This document shows positions 40,572 through 52,294 of a stretch of DNA of 64,000 bases, piece after piece. Positions within the stretch are counted from its first letter, which is position 1. Each line of letters begins with the position of its first letter. Source of the stretch: Methylobacter sp. S3L5C (GTDB taxonomy: Bacteria; Pseudomonadota; Gammaproteobacteria; Methylococcales; Methylomonadaceae); NCBI RefSeq assembly GCF_022788635.1, contig NZ_CP076024.1, positions 1,674,001-1,738,000 of the forward strand, in the 5' to 3' direction. Below the pieces are notes generated by a model. The model saw only the letters and a program-made list of their open reading frames with translations, made no database searches and was not told the DNA's origin. Made by a program: the position numbers and the translations under genes.

Positions 40572-41654
40572 ATGACCCAAAATAATAACCTGATTTCTGC
40601 TGTTTTTCGCAAAGAAGTATTGGCAATGGCCGCTTATAAAGTCGCTGATGCCGCAGGGCTAATCAAGCTGGATGCCATGGAAAATCCTTATAACTGGCCG
40701 GAAGCCAGTAAAAAAGACTGGTTGGAGGCGTTAAAGGATTGTCAGTTAAATCGCTATCCTGATCCTGAAGCGCGCCAGCTTACAGAAACTATCAGGCACT
40801 TGAATCAACTGCCTGAGCAATTTGATCTATTGCTGGGTAATGGTTCTGATGAAATCATTCAATTACTATTAATGGCATTACCGGCAACAGCCAGTGTTTT
40901 GGCTCCAGTTCCCGGTTTTGTCATGTACAAGCAACTGAGTGATTGTTTGGGATTGAATTATCTGGGTATTCCTTTGCTGGCCGAGTCCTTTGATTTGGAC
41001 TTGCCTGCCATGCTGGCAGTTATCGGGCAACATCAACCTTCAGTTATTTTTCTCGCCTACCCTAATAATCCTACCGGTAATTTATTCAGCGAAACAGCAA
41101 TTCTGGAAATCATAAAGTCAGCTAAAGGTTTGGTTGTGCTCGATGAGGCTTATGCACCTTTTGCCAATGCCAGTTTTATTGATGCATTGGATCAATACGA
41201 TAATTTGTTGGTTATGCGTACCGTTTCCAAGTTAGGTTTGGCCGGTTTACGCCTGGGTTATATTATGGGTAATCCGGCAATTATTGAGCAACTTAATAAA
41301 ATTCGCCTGCCTTACAATATCAATAGTCTGACACAAATCAGTGCTGATTTTGCGCTTTCCAATAAAGTACTTTTTGATGAGCAAACTCAAAAAATTTGTG
41401 CTGAAAGAGCCTTTGTTTTTAAGGAGCTTAATAAGCTTGACGGTATAACTGCTTACCCAAGTGCTGCGAATTTTATTCTGTTTAAAACACCTAAAGATAA
41501 AGCCACTGAGATTTTTTTGTCGATAAAACAGCAAGGGGTTTTAATTAAGAACATGAGCGCTCAGGGAGGCTTGTTAAGTGACTGCTTGCGAGTCACTATT
41601 GGAAAGCCTGATGAAAATTTGGCATTTCTTGCCGCCTTAAGAAAAAGCCTTTAA
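40572..41654 (+). CDS. hisC: Histidinol-phosphate aminotransferase
   Basis: The 360-residue fold-type I PLP aminotransferase converts imidazole-acetol phosphate to histidinol phosphate. The N-terminal LDAMENPYNWP, the FLAYPNNPTGN stretch (about 159-169), the VLDEAYAPF loop and the PLP lysine in RTVSKLGLAGLRLGY (about 217-231) are intact. It lies 66 nt after hisD. Sequence points to the HisC2 type rather than to other aminotransferases. Confidence 0.93.
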   Translation: MTQNNNLISAVFRKEVLAMAAYKVADAAGLIKLDAMENPYNWPEASKKDWLEALKDCQLNRYPDPEARQLTETIRHLNQLPEQFDLLLGNGSDEIIQLLLMALPATASVLAPVPGFVMYKQLSDCLGLNYLGIPLLAESFDLDLPAMLAVIGQHQPSVIFLAYPNNPTGNLFSETAILEIIKSAKGLVVLDEAYAPFANASFIDALDQYDNLLVMRTVSKLGLAGLRLGYIMGNPAIIEQLNKIRLPYNINSLTQISADFALSNKVLFDEQTQKICAERAFVFKELNKLDGITAYPSAANFILFKTPKDKATEIFLSIKQQGVLIKNMSAQGGLLSDCLRVTIGKPDENLAFLAALRKSL

Positions 41655-41960
41655 TAAGTAAGTCTATAATAAAAGGGCCACTAAGCTTTTGGCTTAGGTA
41701 AAAATAAACTAACGATTAAGTATGCTGGTGCAAACAACGGCTTCCTTGCAAACAAGATTAGTGCAACGAGGCCATTGTTCCTATAGCGTTTTGTAAATCT
41801 TTTGTTTAAATGACGTGATATTGGGGTGAATCTGTTAAATACCCTGCATCATCTCAAACAATTCACACTAAGCGCTTTAGATTCATGGGCTTCTAGTGGT
41901 ATATTGACGCAAAATAAAAATGAGCTGTAAAGCCACGGATAAATCCAGGAGAGTTCCATA
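41655..41960. other. Intergenic region before petABC
   Basis: No gene is seen. A small hairpin CTAAGC/GCTTAG lies at about 41682-41698 and could contribute to ending the his transcript, although no T-run follows. The petA promoter is expected near 41870-41905, where a TATATT box occurs without a good -35 element. Confidence 0.35.
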
Positions 41961-42560
41961 ATGAATAATAAAGGCGTCGATAAGTCTAAGCGCCAGTTTT
42001 TAACCTCGGCTATGACCGTGGTTGGCGCTGTGGGCACAGGCTATTTAGCTGTTCCTTTTCTTGCTCAAATGCAGCCTAGTGTCAAAGCTATGGCAGCTGG
42101 AGCACCTGTTGAAGTTGATATCAGTAAAATGGAAGTTGGGCAGCTGATCAGAGTTGCCTGGAGAGGTAAGCCGGTATGGGTGCTCAACAGAACACCTGAA
42201 GTTCTTGCCACATTAAAAACCCTCGATGCCGAGCTTAGAGATCCGCTTTCTAATGAATCAGAGCAACCGGCTTCCAGCAAAAATCCGGGAAGATCGCTTA
42301 AGCCCGAGATTTTTGTTGCCGTGGGTTTATGTACTCATTTAGGCTGCTCGCCTACTTTTCGTCCGGAAATTGCGCCTAATGATTTGGGTGACAAATGGAA
42401 AGGTGGTTTTTTCTGTCCGTGTCATGGTTCCTGGTTTGATCTGGCTGGCCGCGTTTATCGTGGTGTACCCGCGCCTACCAATCTGGAAATTCCGCCTTAT
42501 CGCTACGTTAGTGATACAAGAGTAATCATTGGCGAGTCTGCTGAGGAGAAAACCGTATGA
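41961..42560 (+). CDS. petA: Rieske iron-sulfur subunit of the cytochrome bc1 complex
   Basis: The 199-residue protein carries the high-potential 2Fe-2S cluster that accepts electrons from ubiquinol. The N-terminal membrane anchor (about 12-32, after KSKRQFL) is a twin-arginine-like variant (KRQF). The cluster motifs are CTHLGCSP (about 120-127) and CPCHGSWFD (about 151-159). A strong AGGAGAG ribosome site precedes the ATG, and the end overlaps petB by 4 nt. Confidence 0.97.
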   Translation: MNNKGVDKSKRQFLTSAMTVVGAVGTGYLAVPFLAQMQPSVKAMAAGAPVEVDISKMEVGQLIRVAWRGKPVWVLNRTPEVLATLKTLDAELRDPLSNESEQPASSKNPGRSLKPEIFVAVGLCTHLGCSPTFRPEIAPNDLGDKWKGGFFCPCHGSWFDLAGRVYRGVPAPTNLEIPPYRYVSDTRVIIGESAEEKTV

Positions 42561-43984
42561 AACCAACCCGTTTAACTGAGTGTGGCAACTGGGTTTTAGA
42601 TCGTTTTCCGGTGACTAAATTTTGGAATGATCATATGGCGCATTATTATGCGCCCAAGAATTTCAACTTTTGGTACTTCTTTGGTTCTTTGGCGTTATTG
42701 CTTTTAGTCAATCAGATTCTTACGGGCATCTTGTTAACCATGAACTACAAGCCGGATGCAAAGCTGGCTTTTGATTCTGTCGAGTATATTATGCGTGATG
42801 TGCCGTGGGGTTGGCTGGTGCGTTATATGCATTCAACCGGTGCTTCTGCATTTTTTATTGTTATTTATCTGCATATGTTCAGGGCGTTGCTTTACGGATC
42901 ATTCAAGCACCCGCGCGAGTTGATCTGGATTTTTGGGATGCTGTTGTTTGTCGCCTTAATGGCAGAAGCATTTATGGGATACTTATTACCTTGGGGGCAA
43001 ATGTCATTTTGGGGGGCCCAGGTAATTATCTCTTTATTTAGTGCTATTCCTCTTGTCGGTGATGATTTGTCACTTTGGATCAGGGGCGATTATGTTATTG
43101 CCGATGCAACGTTGAACCGGTTTTTTGCCTTCCATGTTATCGCCGTACCTTTGGTGCTGGTAATGCTGGTTTTTATGCATTTAGTCGCGCTTCATGAGGT
43201 TGGCTCCAATAACCCAGACGGCATTGAAATCAAGGAATCCAAAGACCCTTGGGGACATCCTGTCGATGGTATTCCTTTTCATCCTTATTACACGGTTAAA
43301 GATCTGGTTGGTGTTGGCGTATTTTTATTGTTTTTTGCGACGGTTATCTTTTATATGCCGGAAATGGGCGGCTATTTTCTTGAGCATGCCAATTTTATTC
43401 CGGCTGATCCAATGAAAACACCGGAACATATCGCTCCCGTTTGGTACTTCACGCCGTTTTATTCGATTTTAAGGGCTATTCCCGATAAATTTGCCGGTGT
43501 TATTGGTATGGGTGGCTCCATTTTTGTGCTGTTTTTGATGCCTTGGCTGGATCGTTGCAAAGTTAAATCGATTCGTTATCGCGGCGGTATTTTCAAAAAA
43601 GCGTTGTTCTTGTTTGTTATTAGTTTTGTCGCGTTAGGTTATTTGGGTACTCAACCGGTAACTCCAGTAGCGACTACCTTGGCCAGACTTTTTACGACCA
43701 TTTATTTTGGCTTTTTTCTGTTAATGCCCATATACACCCGCTGGGAAAAGACCAAGCCGGTACCAAAAAGATTGACAAGATTGCATAGTCTTGAGGAACA
43801 ATTACATACGCTTGAGGAGCAATTGCCCGCGTTAATTGAGGAAATTACCGAATTAAAACCAGTGGTTACCGAGATTGGTCACCCTGCATTTAAAGGTACC
43901 TTTTTTAATAGAAGACCTAACCCTCAAGGTATGGCTCATGTGCTTAGTCGATTGGCCAAGAAATTAAAAGGGAGTCTCGACTAA
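42557..43984 (+). CDS. petB: Cytochrome b subunit of the bc1 complex, with C-terminal coiled-coil extension
   Basis: The 475-residue integral membrane protein has eight or nine helices and the haem-ligand His pairs (RYMHSTGASAFFIVIYLHMF and FFAFHVIAVPLVLVMLVFMH). The Qo-site loop with PVWYFTPFY is conserved, with W for the E of the usual PEWYF motif. Proteins of this family are usually about 400 residues; this one has about 60 extra residues after the last helix, including a heptad-like piece LEEQLHTLEEQLPALIEEI. It is coupled to petA and lies 1 nt before petC. Confidence 0.96.
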   Translation: MKPTRLTECGNWVLDRFPVTKFWNDHMAHYYAPKNFNFWYFFGSLALLLLVNQILTGILLTMNYKPDAKLAFDSVEYIMRDVPWGWLVRYMHSTGASAFFIVIYLHMFRALLYGSFKHPRELIWIFGMLLFVALMAEAFMGYLLPWGQMSFWGAQVIISLFSAIPLVGDDLSLWIRGDYVIADATLNRFFAFHVIAVPLVLVMLVFMHLVALHEVGSNNPDGIEIKESKDPWGHPVDGIPFHPYYTVKDLVGVGVFLLFFATVIFYMPEMGGYFLEHANFIPADPMKTPEHIAPVWYFTPFYSILRAIPDKFAGVIGMGGSIFVLFLMPWLDRCKVKSIRYRGGIFKKALFLFVISFVALGYLGTQPVTPVATTLARLFTTIYFGFFLLMPIYTRWEKTKPVPKRLTRLHSLEEQLHTLEEQLPALIEEITELKPVVTEIGHPAFKGTFFNRRPNPQGMAHVLSRLAKKLKGSLD

Positions 43985-43985
43985 T

Positions 43986-44705
43986 ATGAAAAATTTAATC
44001 ACATTACTTTTATTGTTGACGTTGTCTTTTGGTGTGGCAGCTTCCGAAGCGATAGAGCTTCAAGAGGCCGATGTAGATCTTTCAGATAATGAGTCATTGC
44101 AGCGTGGTGCCCAGCATTTTGTAACCTATTGTTTGGGTTGTCATTCTGCCAAGCACATGCGTTACTTGCGTTTTGCGCTCGATGTTGGCGTAGACCAAAA
44201 GAAAGTGTTAAAAGATATTGCGCCTGAAGGGGCAAGTATCTATGATCAGCTCCACAGTGCCATGAACAAGCATGATGCCGAAAAGTGGTTTGGTGTTCAG
44301 CCGCCTGACTTGTCGTTAATTGCCCGATCGCGAGGTGCTGATTGGCTATACAGTTATTTGAAGAGTTATTATAGCGATACTTCCAGGCCATTTGGTGTTA
44401 ATAATTTGGTATATCCGGATACGGCAATGCCTAACCCCTTATGGCAATTGCAAGGTGAGCAGCATGCTGAACCTAGAAAAACTATCTATGGTGAATATAT
44501 CAAGTTAGTTCTTGAGGATCAGGGGACTTTGTCGGAAAGAGAATTTGATCTTTTTGTTAACGACCTGGTTAATTTTTTGGTCTATGTTGGTGAGCCGGTT
44601 CAACTTGAAAGAGAGCGTCTAGGTAAATACGTCATATTTTTCTTGCTGATGTTCGTGGTGATTGCCTATCTGCTGAAAAAAGAATATTGGAAAGACGTTG
44701 ACTGA
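43986..44705 (+). CDS. petC: Cytochrome c1 subunit of the bc1 complex
   Basis: The 239-residue protein has a signal peptide (about 1-19, GVAAS), a single haem-c site CLGCH (about 50-54, in VTYCLGCHSAKHMRYLR) and a C-terminal anchor helix (about 212-230, VIFFLLMFVVIAYLL). It passes electrons from the Rieske protein to soluble cytochrome c. It completes petABC; a long imperfect hairpin follows at 44751-44810. Confidence 0.96.
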   Translation: MKNLITLLLLLTLSFGVAASEAIELQEADVDLSDNESLQRGAQHFVTYCLGCHSAKHMRYLRFALDVGVDQKKVLKDIAPEGASIYDQLHSAMNKHDAEKWFGVQPPDLSLIARSRGADWLYSYLKSYYSDTSRPFGVNNLVYPDTAMPNPLWQLQGEQHAEPRKTIYGEYIKLVLEDQGTLSEREFDLFVNDLVNFLVYVGEPVQLERERLGKYVIFFLLMFVVIAYLLKKEYWKDVD

Positions 44706-44750
44706 TAATTATTATTTTAAGTCTGTAGTCAATTTTATTTGACTTACACA

Positions 44751-44810
44751 AGTGTCGCTCCGGGTGCGATTTAAAAATTCTGGATACCTGATCGCATCCA
44801 GAGTGGCACT
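44751..44810. repeat. 60-nt imperfect palindrome after petC
   Basis: The arms AGTGTCGCTCCGGGTGCGAT (44751-44770) and ATCGCATCCAGAGTGGCACT (44791-44810) pair over 20 positions. In RNA of the plus strand 16 pairs are Watson-Crick, 3 are G-U and 1 is a mismatch, with a 20-nt loop. No T-run follows. It may be a repeat-family member or an mRNA 3'-end stabiliser for petABC. Confidence 0.55.
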
Positions 44811-44864
44811 ACCATCAAAGAATGGATGCTAAATAATGCCAACAGTCAAAAGCTCGATGGTTTA

Positions 44865-44873
44865 TGTTACAAT
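44865..44873 (+). promoter_or_regulatory. Extended -10 promoter for sspA
   Basis: TGTTACAAT (44865-44873) combines an extended TGn element with a TACAAT -10 box. The -35 region (about 44845-44850) is weak, as allowed for extended -10 promoters. A start near 44880 gives a leader of about 35 nt to the GTG of sspA. Confidence 0.5.
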
Positions 44874-44914
44874 GGCAACTTTATCGCCCTATACGTCCAA
44901 AGAGGTTGCTATTC

Positions 44915-45550
44915 GTGGCAAATATTATTACTCGTAAATCTGTAATGACGCTTTTTTCATCTCCGACATGCGCAATGAGTCACTGCGCGCGCTTTGTTTT
45001 ACAAGAGAAAGCAGTTGCGGCAGATATAGAATATTATGACCCGACTGATCCGCCAGAGGATTTACTTGAGCTAAATCCTAATGGCACATCACCCACATTG
45101 ATAGAGCGTGATCTGGTTCTTTATGATTCGCGTATTATTATGGAATATTTGGATGAGCGTTTCCCACATCCTCCTTTACATCAAATGGATCCGGTTTCAC
45201 GTGCAAATGCCCGTATGCTGATTAAAAGAATAGATCAGGATTGGTATCAATTGTTGGATGAAATATTGTTTTCAGGTGAGAAAAAGTCCGCGCGTGCCAA
45301 GAAAATGCTCAGAGAAAGTATTTTATCAGCAGCACCAATTTTTGCCGCCAGACCTTATTTTATGAGTGATGAGTTTTCGCTGATCGATTGTGCGATTGCT
45401 CCTTTATTATGGCGACTACCTAGTTTTGGCATTGATGTGTCGACGCCGAATGAGGTTATTAATAATTACGCCCAGCGTATATTCAAAAGACCTGCATTTA
45501 AACGCAGTCTTAGTGAAGCTGAAAAAGAAATGGCTGAACCTTTAAAATAA
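44915..45550 (+). CDS. sspA: Stringent starvation protein A (GST-fold RNA polymerase-associated protein)
   Basis: The 211-residue protein has an N-terminal thioredoxin-like and a C-terminal helical GST domain. The opening SVMTLFSSPT and the DSRIIMEYLDERFPHPPL block (about 71-88) match SspA, which binds RNA polymerase and lacks GST activity. The GTG at 44915 with AGAGG 9 nt upstream gives an N-terminus (VANIITRKSVMTLF) like that of known SspA proteins; an ATG at 44864 overlaps the promoter. sspB follows after 10 nt, the usual pair. Confidence 0.94.
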   Translation: MANIITRKSVMTLFSSPTCAMSHCARFVLQEKAVAADIEYYDPTDPPEDLLELNPNGTSPTLIERDLVLYDSRIIMEYLDERFPHPPLHQMDPVSRANARMLIKRIDQDWYQLLDEILFSGEKKSARAKKMLRESILSAAPIFAARPYFMSDEFSLIDCAIAPLLWRLPSFGIDVSTPNEVINNYAQRIFKRPAFKRSLSEAEKEMAEPLK

Positions 45551-45560
45551 CTATCGCAAC

Positions 45561-45941
45561 ATGACTCCTTTAAAGCCCTATTTAATTCGTTCGATTTATG
45601 AATGGATTATTGATAATGATTTAACGCCGCATCTACTGGTTAATGCAGAATTCAGTAATGCAATTTTGCCGCAACAATTAGTTGAGGACGGCAAGATACT
45701 TCTAAATATAAGGCCTGAAGCTATACAAGGTCTTTCTCTTGGTAACGCTGAAATTGAATTTAATGCCCGGTTTAGTGGCAAGCCCTTGCATATTGTCGTG
45801 CCTATGGCAGCAGTAATGGCAATTTATGCTCAAGAAAACGGTAAAGGTATGATCTTTGATCAGGAAGATGAGGGCTCTGATGAAACGCCACCACCCGAAA
45901 CTAAACCGCCAACAAGACCTACGTTACGCATAGTAAAATAA
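45561..45941 (+). CDS. sspB: ClpXP adaptor protein SspB
   Basis: The 126-residue adaptor delivers ssrA-tagged proteins to ClpXP. The body (about 1-105) has the SspB fold pieces PYLIRSIYEWIIDNDLTPHL (at the start), ISFNARFSGKP-like IEFNARFSGKP and IVVPMAAVMAIYAQENGKGM. The acidic, Pro-rich linker (about 105-118) leads to the short tail PTLRIVK, which docks on ClpX. It is co-transcribed with sspA and followed by a terminator. Confidence 0.95.
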   Translation: MTPLKPYLIRSIYEWIIDNDLTPHLLVNAEFSNAILPQQLVEDGKILLNIRPEAIQGLSLGNAEIEFNARFSGKPLHIVVPMAAVMAIYAQENGKGMIFDQEDEGSDETPPPETKPPTRPTLRIVK

Positions 45942-45951
45942 ATAAATCCTT

Positions 45952-45990
45952 TGCTATGTTACGCACGGCTACACATAGCATTGTTTTTTT
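45952..45990 (+). terminator. Rho-independent terminator after sspB
   Basis: TGCTATGT (45952-45959) and ACATAGCA (45973-45980) form an 8-bp stem followed by TTGTTTTTTT, 11 nt after the sspB stop. Confidence 0.8.
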
Positions 45991-48151
<2,161 letters not shown>

Positions 48152-48278
48152 CAATTAGTACACTAATGACAGGGATTTAAATGGATAGCTACGGATAGAA
48201 ATTATAAATAATCCATGTAAGTCTGTTCTAATCCGTGTCGCACGTGCGCCTTTTCATCCAATATCTACATACAATACC

Positions 48279-49865
48279 GTGAAACAAGAAGTCACTAATA
48301 TCCATAGTCAAAAGATCCTTATTTTAGATTTCGGCTCACAATATACTCAGTTAATCGCACGTCGTATTCGTGAAATTGGCGTTTATTGTGAAATTTTTTC
48401 CTGTGAATGCAGCGAAACGGAAATCAAACAATTTGTTCCTAATGGCATTATCTTGTCGGGTGGCCCCGATACTGTCACCAGCGATGATACACCGCGAGCG
48501 CCCAATATAGTATTTGAATTGGGTGTGCCGGTACTCGGTATTTGTTACGGCATGCAGACCATGACCGAACAAATGGGCGGCAAGGTGGAATCCTCTGATC
48601 ATCGTGAGTTTGGTTATGCACAAATAAGGGCGCGTGGGCATTCAAAGTTATTGGCAGGCATAGAAGATCATCTTTCCGCAGAAGGCTTTGGTTTGCTGGA
48701 TGTATGGATGAGCCATGGCGATCGTGTTGTTGAATTGCCTCAAGGTTTTATCTCTATTGCCAGTTCGGAGGGTGCGCCAATTGCGGGTATTGCCAATGAG
48801 GAAAAGTCTTATTATGCCTTACAGTTTCATCCTGAAGTTACGCATACCAAACAGGGCGGTCGAATTTTGTCGCGCTTTGTATTGGATATTTGTGGTTGTG
48901 ATGCGCTCTGGACTGCCAGTAATATTGTTGAAGACAGCATTAAGGCCGTACGTGAAAAAGTAGGTAGTGATCACGTTATTTTAGGCTTGTCTGGTGGCGT
49001 AGATTCCTCCGTTGTTGCTGCCCTTTTGCATGAGGCCATCAAAGATCAGCTTACTTGTGTGTTTGTTGATACCGGCTTGCTGCGCTTGCACGAAGGTGAT
49101 CAGGTGATGGCAATATTTGCTGAACATTTGGGTGTTAAAGTCATCAGGGTAGATGCTGAAGAGCGTTATTTGAACGCCTTGGTCGGTATTTCGGACCCTG
49201 AGCAGAAACGTAAAATTATCGGCAATTTGTTTGTGGAGATTTTTGATGAAGAGGCATCAAAAATAGCTGATGCAAAATGGTTGGCGCAAGGTACGATTTA
49301 TCCTGATGTCATTGAATCAGCGGGTTCTAAAAGCGGTAAGGCACATTTGATTAAATCACATCATAATGTCGGTGGTTTACCGGAAAATATGACTTTAAAG
49401 CTGGTTGAGCCGTTGCGCGAATTATTTAAGGATGAAGTAAGGCGGTTGGGTTTGGAGTTAGGTTTACCCGCTGACATGGTTTTTCGCCACCCATTTCCAG
49501 GGCCGGGTTTGGGCGTAAGAATCTTGGGTGAAGTTAAAAAGCAATATGCCGATTTATTACGTCAGGCAGATGCTATTTTTATTGAAGAATTGTATCGGCA
49601 TGATCTTTACGACAAGGTAAGTCAGGCATTCGCGGTATTTTTACCGGTTAAATCAGTGGGTGTCATGGGTGACGGGCGACGTTATGATTATGTTATCGCC
49701 ATCCGTGCCGTCGAAACTATTGATTTTATGACTGCGCGTTGGGCACATTTGCCTTATGAATTTCTTGATCTGATTTCCCGTCGCATTATTAATGAAGTTC
49801 CGGGTATTTCGCGTGTTGCTTATGATATATCGGGTAAGCCACCAGCAACCATTGAATGGGAATAA
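48279..49865 (+). CDS. guaA: GMP synthase (glutamine-hydrolysing)
   Basis: The 528-residue enzyme converts XMP to GMP. The N-terminal class-I glutamine amidotransferase domain (about 10-200) has the nucleophile in LGICYGMQ (about 88-95) and the His/Glu of [10 protein letters not shown] (about 183-192). The ATP-pyrophosphatase motif [10 protein letters not shown] (about 233-242) and the C-terminal dimerisation domain with [15 protein letters not shown] follow. The start is taken as GTG 48279 although the ribosome site is poor. The last 10 nt overlap tadA. Confidence 0.96.
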   Translation: MKQEVTNIHSQKILILDFGSQYTQLIARRIREIGVYCEIFSCECSETEIKQFVPNGIILSGGPDTVTSDDTPRAPNIVFELGVPVLGICYGMQTMTEQMGGKVESSDHREFGYAQIRARGHSKLLAGIEDHLSAEGFGLLDVWMSHGDRVVELPQGFISIASSEGAPIAGIANEEKSYYALQFHPEVTHTKQGGRILSRFVLDICGCDALWTASNIVEDSIKAVREKVGSDHVILGLSGGVDSSVVAALLHEAIKDQLTCVFVDTGLLRLHEGDQVMAIFAEHLGVKVIRVDAEERYLNALVGISDPEQKRKIIGNLFVEIFDEEASKIADAKWLAQGTIYPDVIESAGSKSGKAHLIKSHHNVGGLPENMTLKLVEPLRELFKDEVRRLGLELGLPADMVFRHPFPGPGLGVRILGEVKKQYADLLRQADAIFIEELYRHDLYDKVSQAFAVFLPVKSVGVMGDGRRYDYVIAIRAVETIDFMTARWAHLPYEFLDLISRRIINEVPGISRVAYDISGKPPATIEWE

Positions 49866-50317
49866 GCCCTGCTGAGGATGAGGCATGGATGCGTTATGCT
49901 TTCAGGTTGGCACAAAGAGCCGGCGAGCAAGGCGAAGTGCCGGTTGGGGCGATAGTTGTCAAAGATAACCGATGTATCGCTGAAGGTTGGAATATTCCTA
50001 TTACAACGCATGACCCGACTGCCCATGCTGAAATGGTGGCCTTAAGAAGGGCAGGGCGGGTTTTGGAAAATTATCGCTTGTGTGACGCTACGTTATATGT
50101 GACTTTAGAGCCTTGTGTGATGTGCATGGGGGCGATCAGTCACGCCCGCATTAGACGTCTTGTTTTTGGTGCGCCTGATTCCAAGCGGGGAGCAGTTTGT
50201 AATGCGTTGAGTCTTTCCGATGCAAGTTTCTTAAATCATCGAATTGACTGGCTTGGCGGTGTCTTGGAAGCGCAATGCTCGGAACTGTTAAGAGATTTTT
50301 TTCGAGCCAGGCGCTGA
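49856..50317 (+). CDS. tadA: tRNA-specific adenosine deaminase
   Basis: The 153-residue enzyme converts A34 to inosine in tRNA-Arg(ACG). The zinc site HAEMVAL (His and catalytic Glu, about 58-64) and EPCVMCMGA (two Cys, about 87-95) are intact, as is the N-terminal [20 protein letters not shown] block. The chosen start overlaps the guaA stop by 10 nt; an internal ATG at 49889 has a better ribosome site (GAGG) but would cut a conserved helix. Confidence 0.95.
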   Translation: MGISPAEDEAWMRYAFRLAQRAGEQGEVPVGAIVVKDNRCIAEGWNIPITTHDPTAHAEMVALRRAGRVLENYRLCDATLYVTLEPCVMCMGAISHARIRRLVFGAPDSKRGAVCNALSLSDASFLNHRIDWLGGVLEAQCSELLRDFFRARR

Positions 50318-50382
50318 CGTTTACGAAGTTTCTGTACATCGTTCGTCAGCAACATGGTGATTCGACAATGGGTCTGACTGGA

Positions 50383-52020
50383 TCAAGATTCCCGTAATTT
50401 TTTATAGGTGTTAATCAGGGCATTAGTCGAGCAATCATGGCTGGTAATTGTTTCATCATTTTGAAGTTCAGGCAAAATCACATTGGCCAATATTTTGCCT
50501 AATTCCACGCCCATTTGATCAAATGAATTGATATTCCAGATGGCACCTTGAACAAAAATTTTATGTTCATAAAATGCCAATAACGAACCCAAGGTTTTCG
50601 GGGTCATCTTATTAAAAAGAAAAGAATTTGATGGTTTATTACCGTCAAACACTTTCGATGCAACGAGGACGGGATCCGCTTGTTCGTCAGGGGTCAGTTT
50701 AACTTTAACTTCTTCAGCGTTTAAGCCGTTCATTAACGCTTCCGGCTGTGCGAGAAAATTTGATATTAAAATATCGTGATGACCTGGTAGTTTGTAATGA
50801 CTGTTTGCAGCAGCCAAAAAGTCGCAGGGTACGAGTTTGGTGCCCTGATGTATCAGTTGGAAAAAAGCATGCTGTCCGTTGGTGCCCGGTTGTCCCCAAA
50901 TAATTGGACCGGTACTGTAATCGACTTTTTCACCTCGTAGGGTAATACTTTTGCCATTACTTTCCATATCGCCTTGTTGAAAGTAATCGGCGAAATAACG
51001 CATGGATTGATCGTAAGGTAGTAAAGCATGAGAGTCAGCATTAAAGAAGTTGTTATACCAGACTCCCAGTAAGGCCATAATTACCGGTATGTTTTGCTCA
51101 AAAGGCGTGTCGCGAAAATGACAATCGGCTTCGTATGCGCCCAGTAAAAGATCTTCAAAATGATCCATGCCTATGTATAAGGCAATGGATAAGCCTACTG
51201 CTGACCAAAGAGAATAACGTCCACCCACCCAGTCCCAAAATTCGAACATGTTGTTGGTATCTATACCAAACTTGGCAACATTTTCGGTATGAGTTGAAAT
51301 CGCGACAAAGTGTTTGGCAATTGCGAGCGGGTCTTTTGCGCTATCAAGAAACCAGTTTTTTGCGGATTGTGCATTCATCATCGTCTCTTGTGTGGAAAAC
51401 ACCTTGGAGGCAACAATAAATAAAGTGGTTTCTGGAGATAATGGCTTTAGTACTTCAACAATATTGGTTTGATCAATATTGGAGACATAATGTACTTTTA
51501 AGCTGTCTGAGCTATAAGGTGTAAGCGCCATTGAGACCATCTTTGGCCCTAAGCCAGAACCGCCTATGCCAATGTTGACAATATCGGTGATAGCTTTTCC
51601 GCTGTAGCCTTTCCATTCACCCGAACGAACCGATGCGCAGAAAACCCGCATTTTTGCCAAAACCCGATTAATGTCCGGCATAACATCTTGTTCATCAACA
51701 TAAACGGGATGATTGCCTTTATTGCGTAATGCAGTATGCAGAACGGCTCGATGTTCGGTGGTGTTAATTTTTTCACCGGAAAACATCGCTTTAATTTTTA
51801 TATCCAGTTCTGCATGGTTGGCAAGGTCTCCCAATAACAATAAAGTTTCATCTGTTATTCTGTTTTTGGAATAATCAAACAGAATCTCGTTAAAATTAAT
51901 AGAGAATTTATTGAATCGATTAATGTCCTTTTTGAAAGCGTCACGTAGAGAATTATTTTTAGTTTGATAGTAATGGTTTTGTAATGCAGTCCACGCTTTT
52001 GAGGTAGTCAAAGATGACAT
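50383..52020 (-). CDS. pgi: Glucose-6-phosphate isomerase
   Basis: The 545-residue enzyme interconverts glucose-6-phosphate and fructose-6-phosphate. Signatures include the sugar-phosphate site [12 protein letters not shown] (about 151-162), [28 protein letters not shown] (with the active Arg) and [18 protein letters not shown]. The ATG at 52020 ([10 protein letters not shown]) is behind GGAG; an upstream ATG at 52083 is not supported. It is convergent with tadA and stands alone. Confidence 0.96.
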   Translation of the reverse strand: MSSLTTSKAWTALQNHYYQTKNNSLRDAFKKDINRFNKFSINFNEILFDYSKNRITDETLLLLGDLANHAELDIKIKAMFSGEKINTTEHRAVLHTALRNKGNHPVYVDEQDVMPDINRVLAKMRVFCASVRSGEWKGYSGKAITDIVNIGIGGSGLGPKMVSMALTPYSSDSLKVHYVSNIDQTNIVEVLKPLSPETTLFIVASKVFSTQETMMNAQSAKNWFLDSAKDPLAIAKHFVAISTHTENVAKFGIDTNNMFEFWDWVGGRYSLWSAVGLSIALYIGMDHFEDLLLGAYEADCHFRDTPFEQNIPVIMALLGVWYNNFFNADSHALLPYDQSMRYFADYFQQGDMESNGKSITLRGEKVDYSTGPIIWGQPGTNGQHAFFQLIHQGTKLVPCDFLAAANSHYKLPGHHDILISNFLAQPEALMNGLNAEEVKVKLTPDEQADPVLVASKVFDGNKPSNSFLFNKMTPKTLGSLLAFYEHKIFVQGAIWNINSFDQMGVELGKILANVILPELQNDETITSHDCSTNALINTYKKLRES

Positions 52021-52245
52021 TTTTTTTTGGCTCCGATTAAAATAATATAGCTTAAGTCTACGAAAAGGACGGTTAGATAGCAATAGCGTAATGCGCGTAT
52101 TATCATTTGTTTATGCAATGCCTATTTTAGTCTGGTTTTCTATCAATTGCTTTATTTACATGAGCTGATATGCTAGAGTTGGACTTGATATAAGTCAGAT
52201 ATATGGCAAATGCAGCTTTTTTTTGACCAAATCAAACTTATAAAA

Positions 52246-52264
52246 GAGCCATTAAAAATGGCTC
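52246..52264 (+). other. Small hairpin in the leader before 52295
   Basis: GAGCCAT (52246-52252) and ATGGCTC (52258-52264) form a 7-bp stem with a TAAAA loop, ending about 30 nt before the start of the next gene. The adjoining 270-nt gap upstream to pgi shows nothing else that I can call. Confidence 0.35.
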
Positions 52265-52294
52265 ACATAATAATTATTTAAACAGGAAGGTATC

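Noticed and set aside
48190-48240. Imperfect inverted repeat ACGGATAGAA / TTCTAATCCGT between guaB and guaA
   Set aside because: The arms differ by an insertion and the loop is loose; it is too weak to call a regulatory or repeat element.
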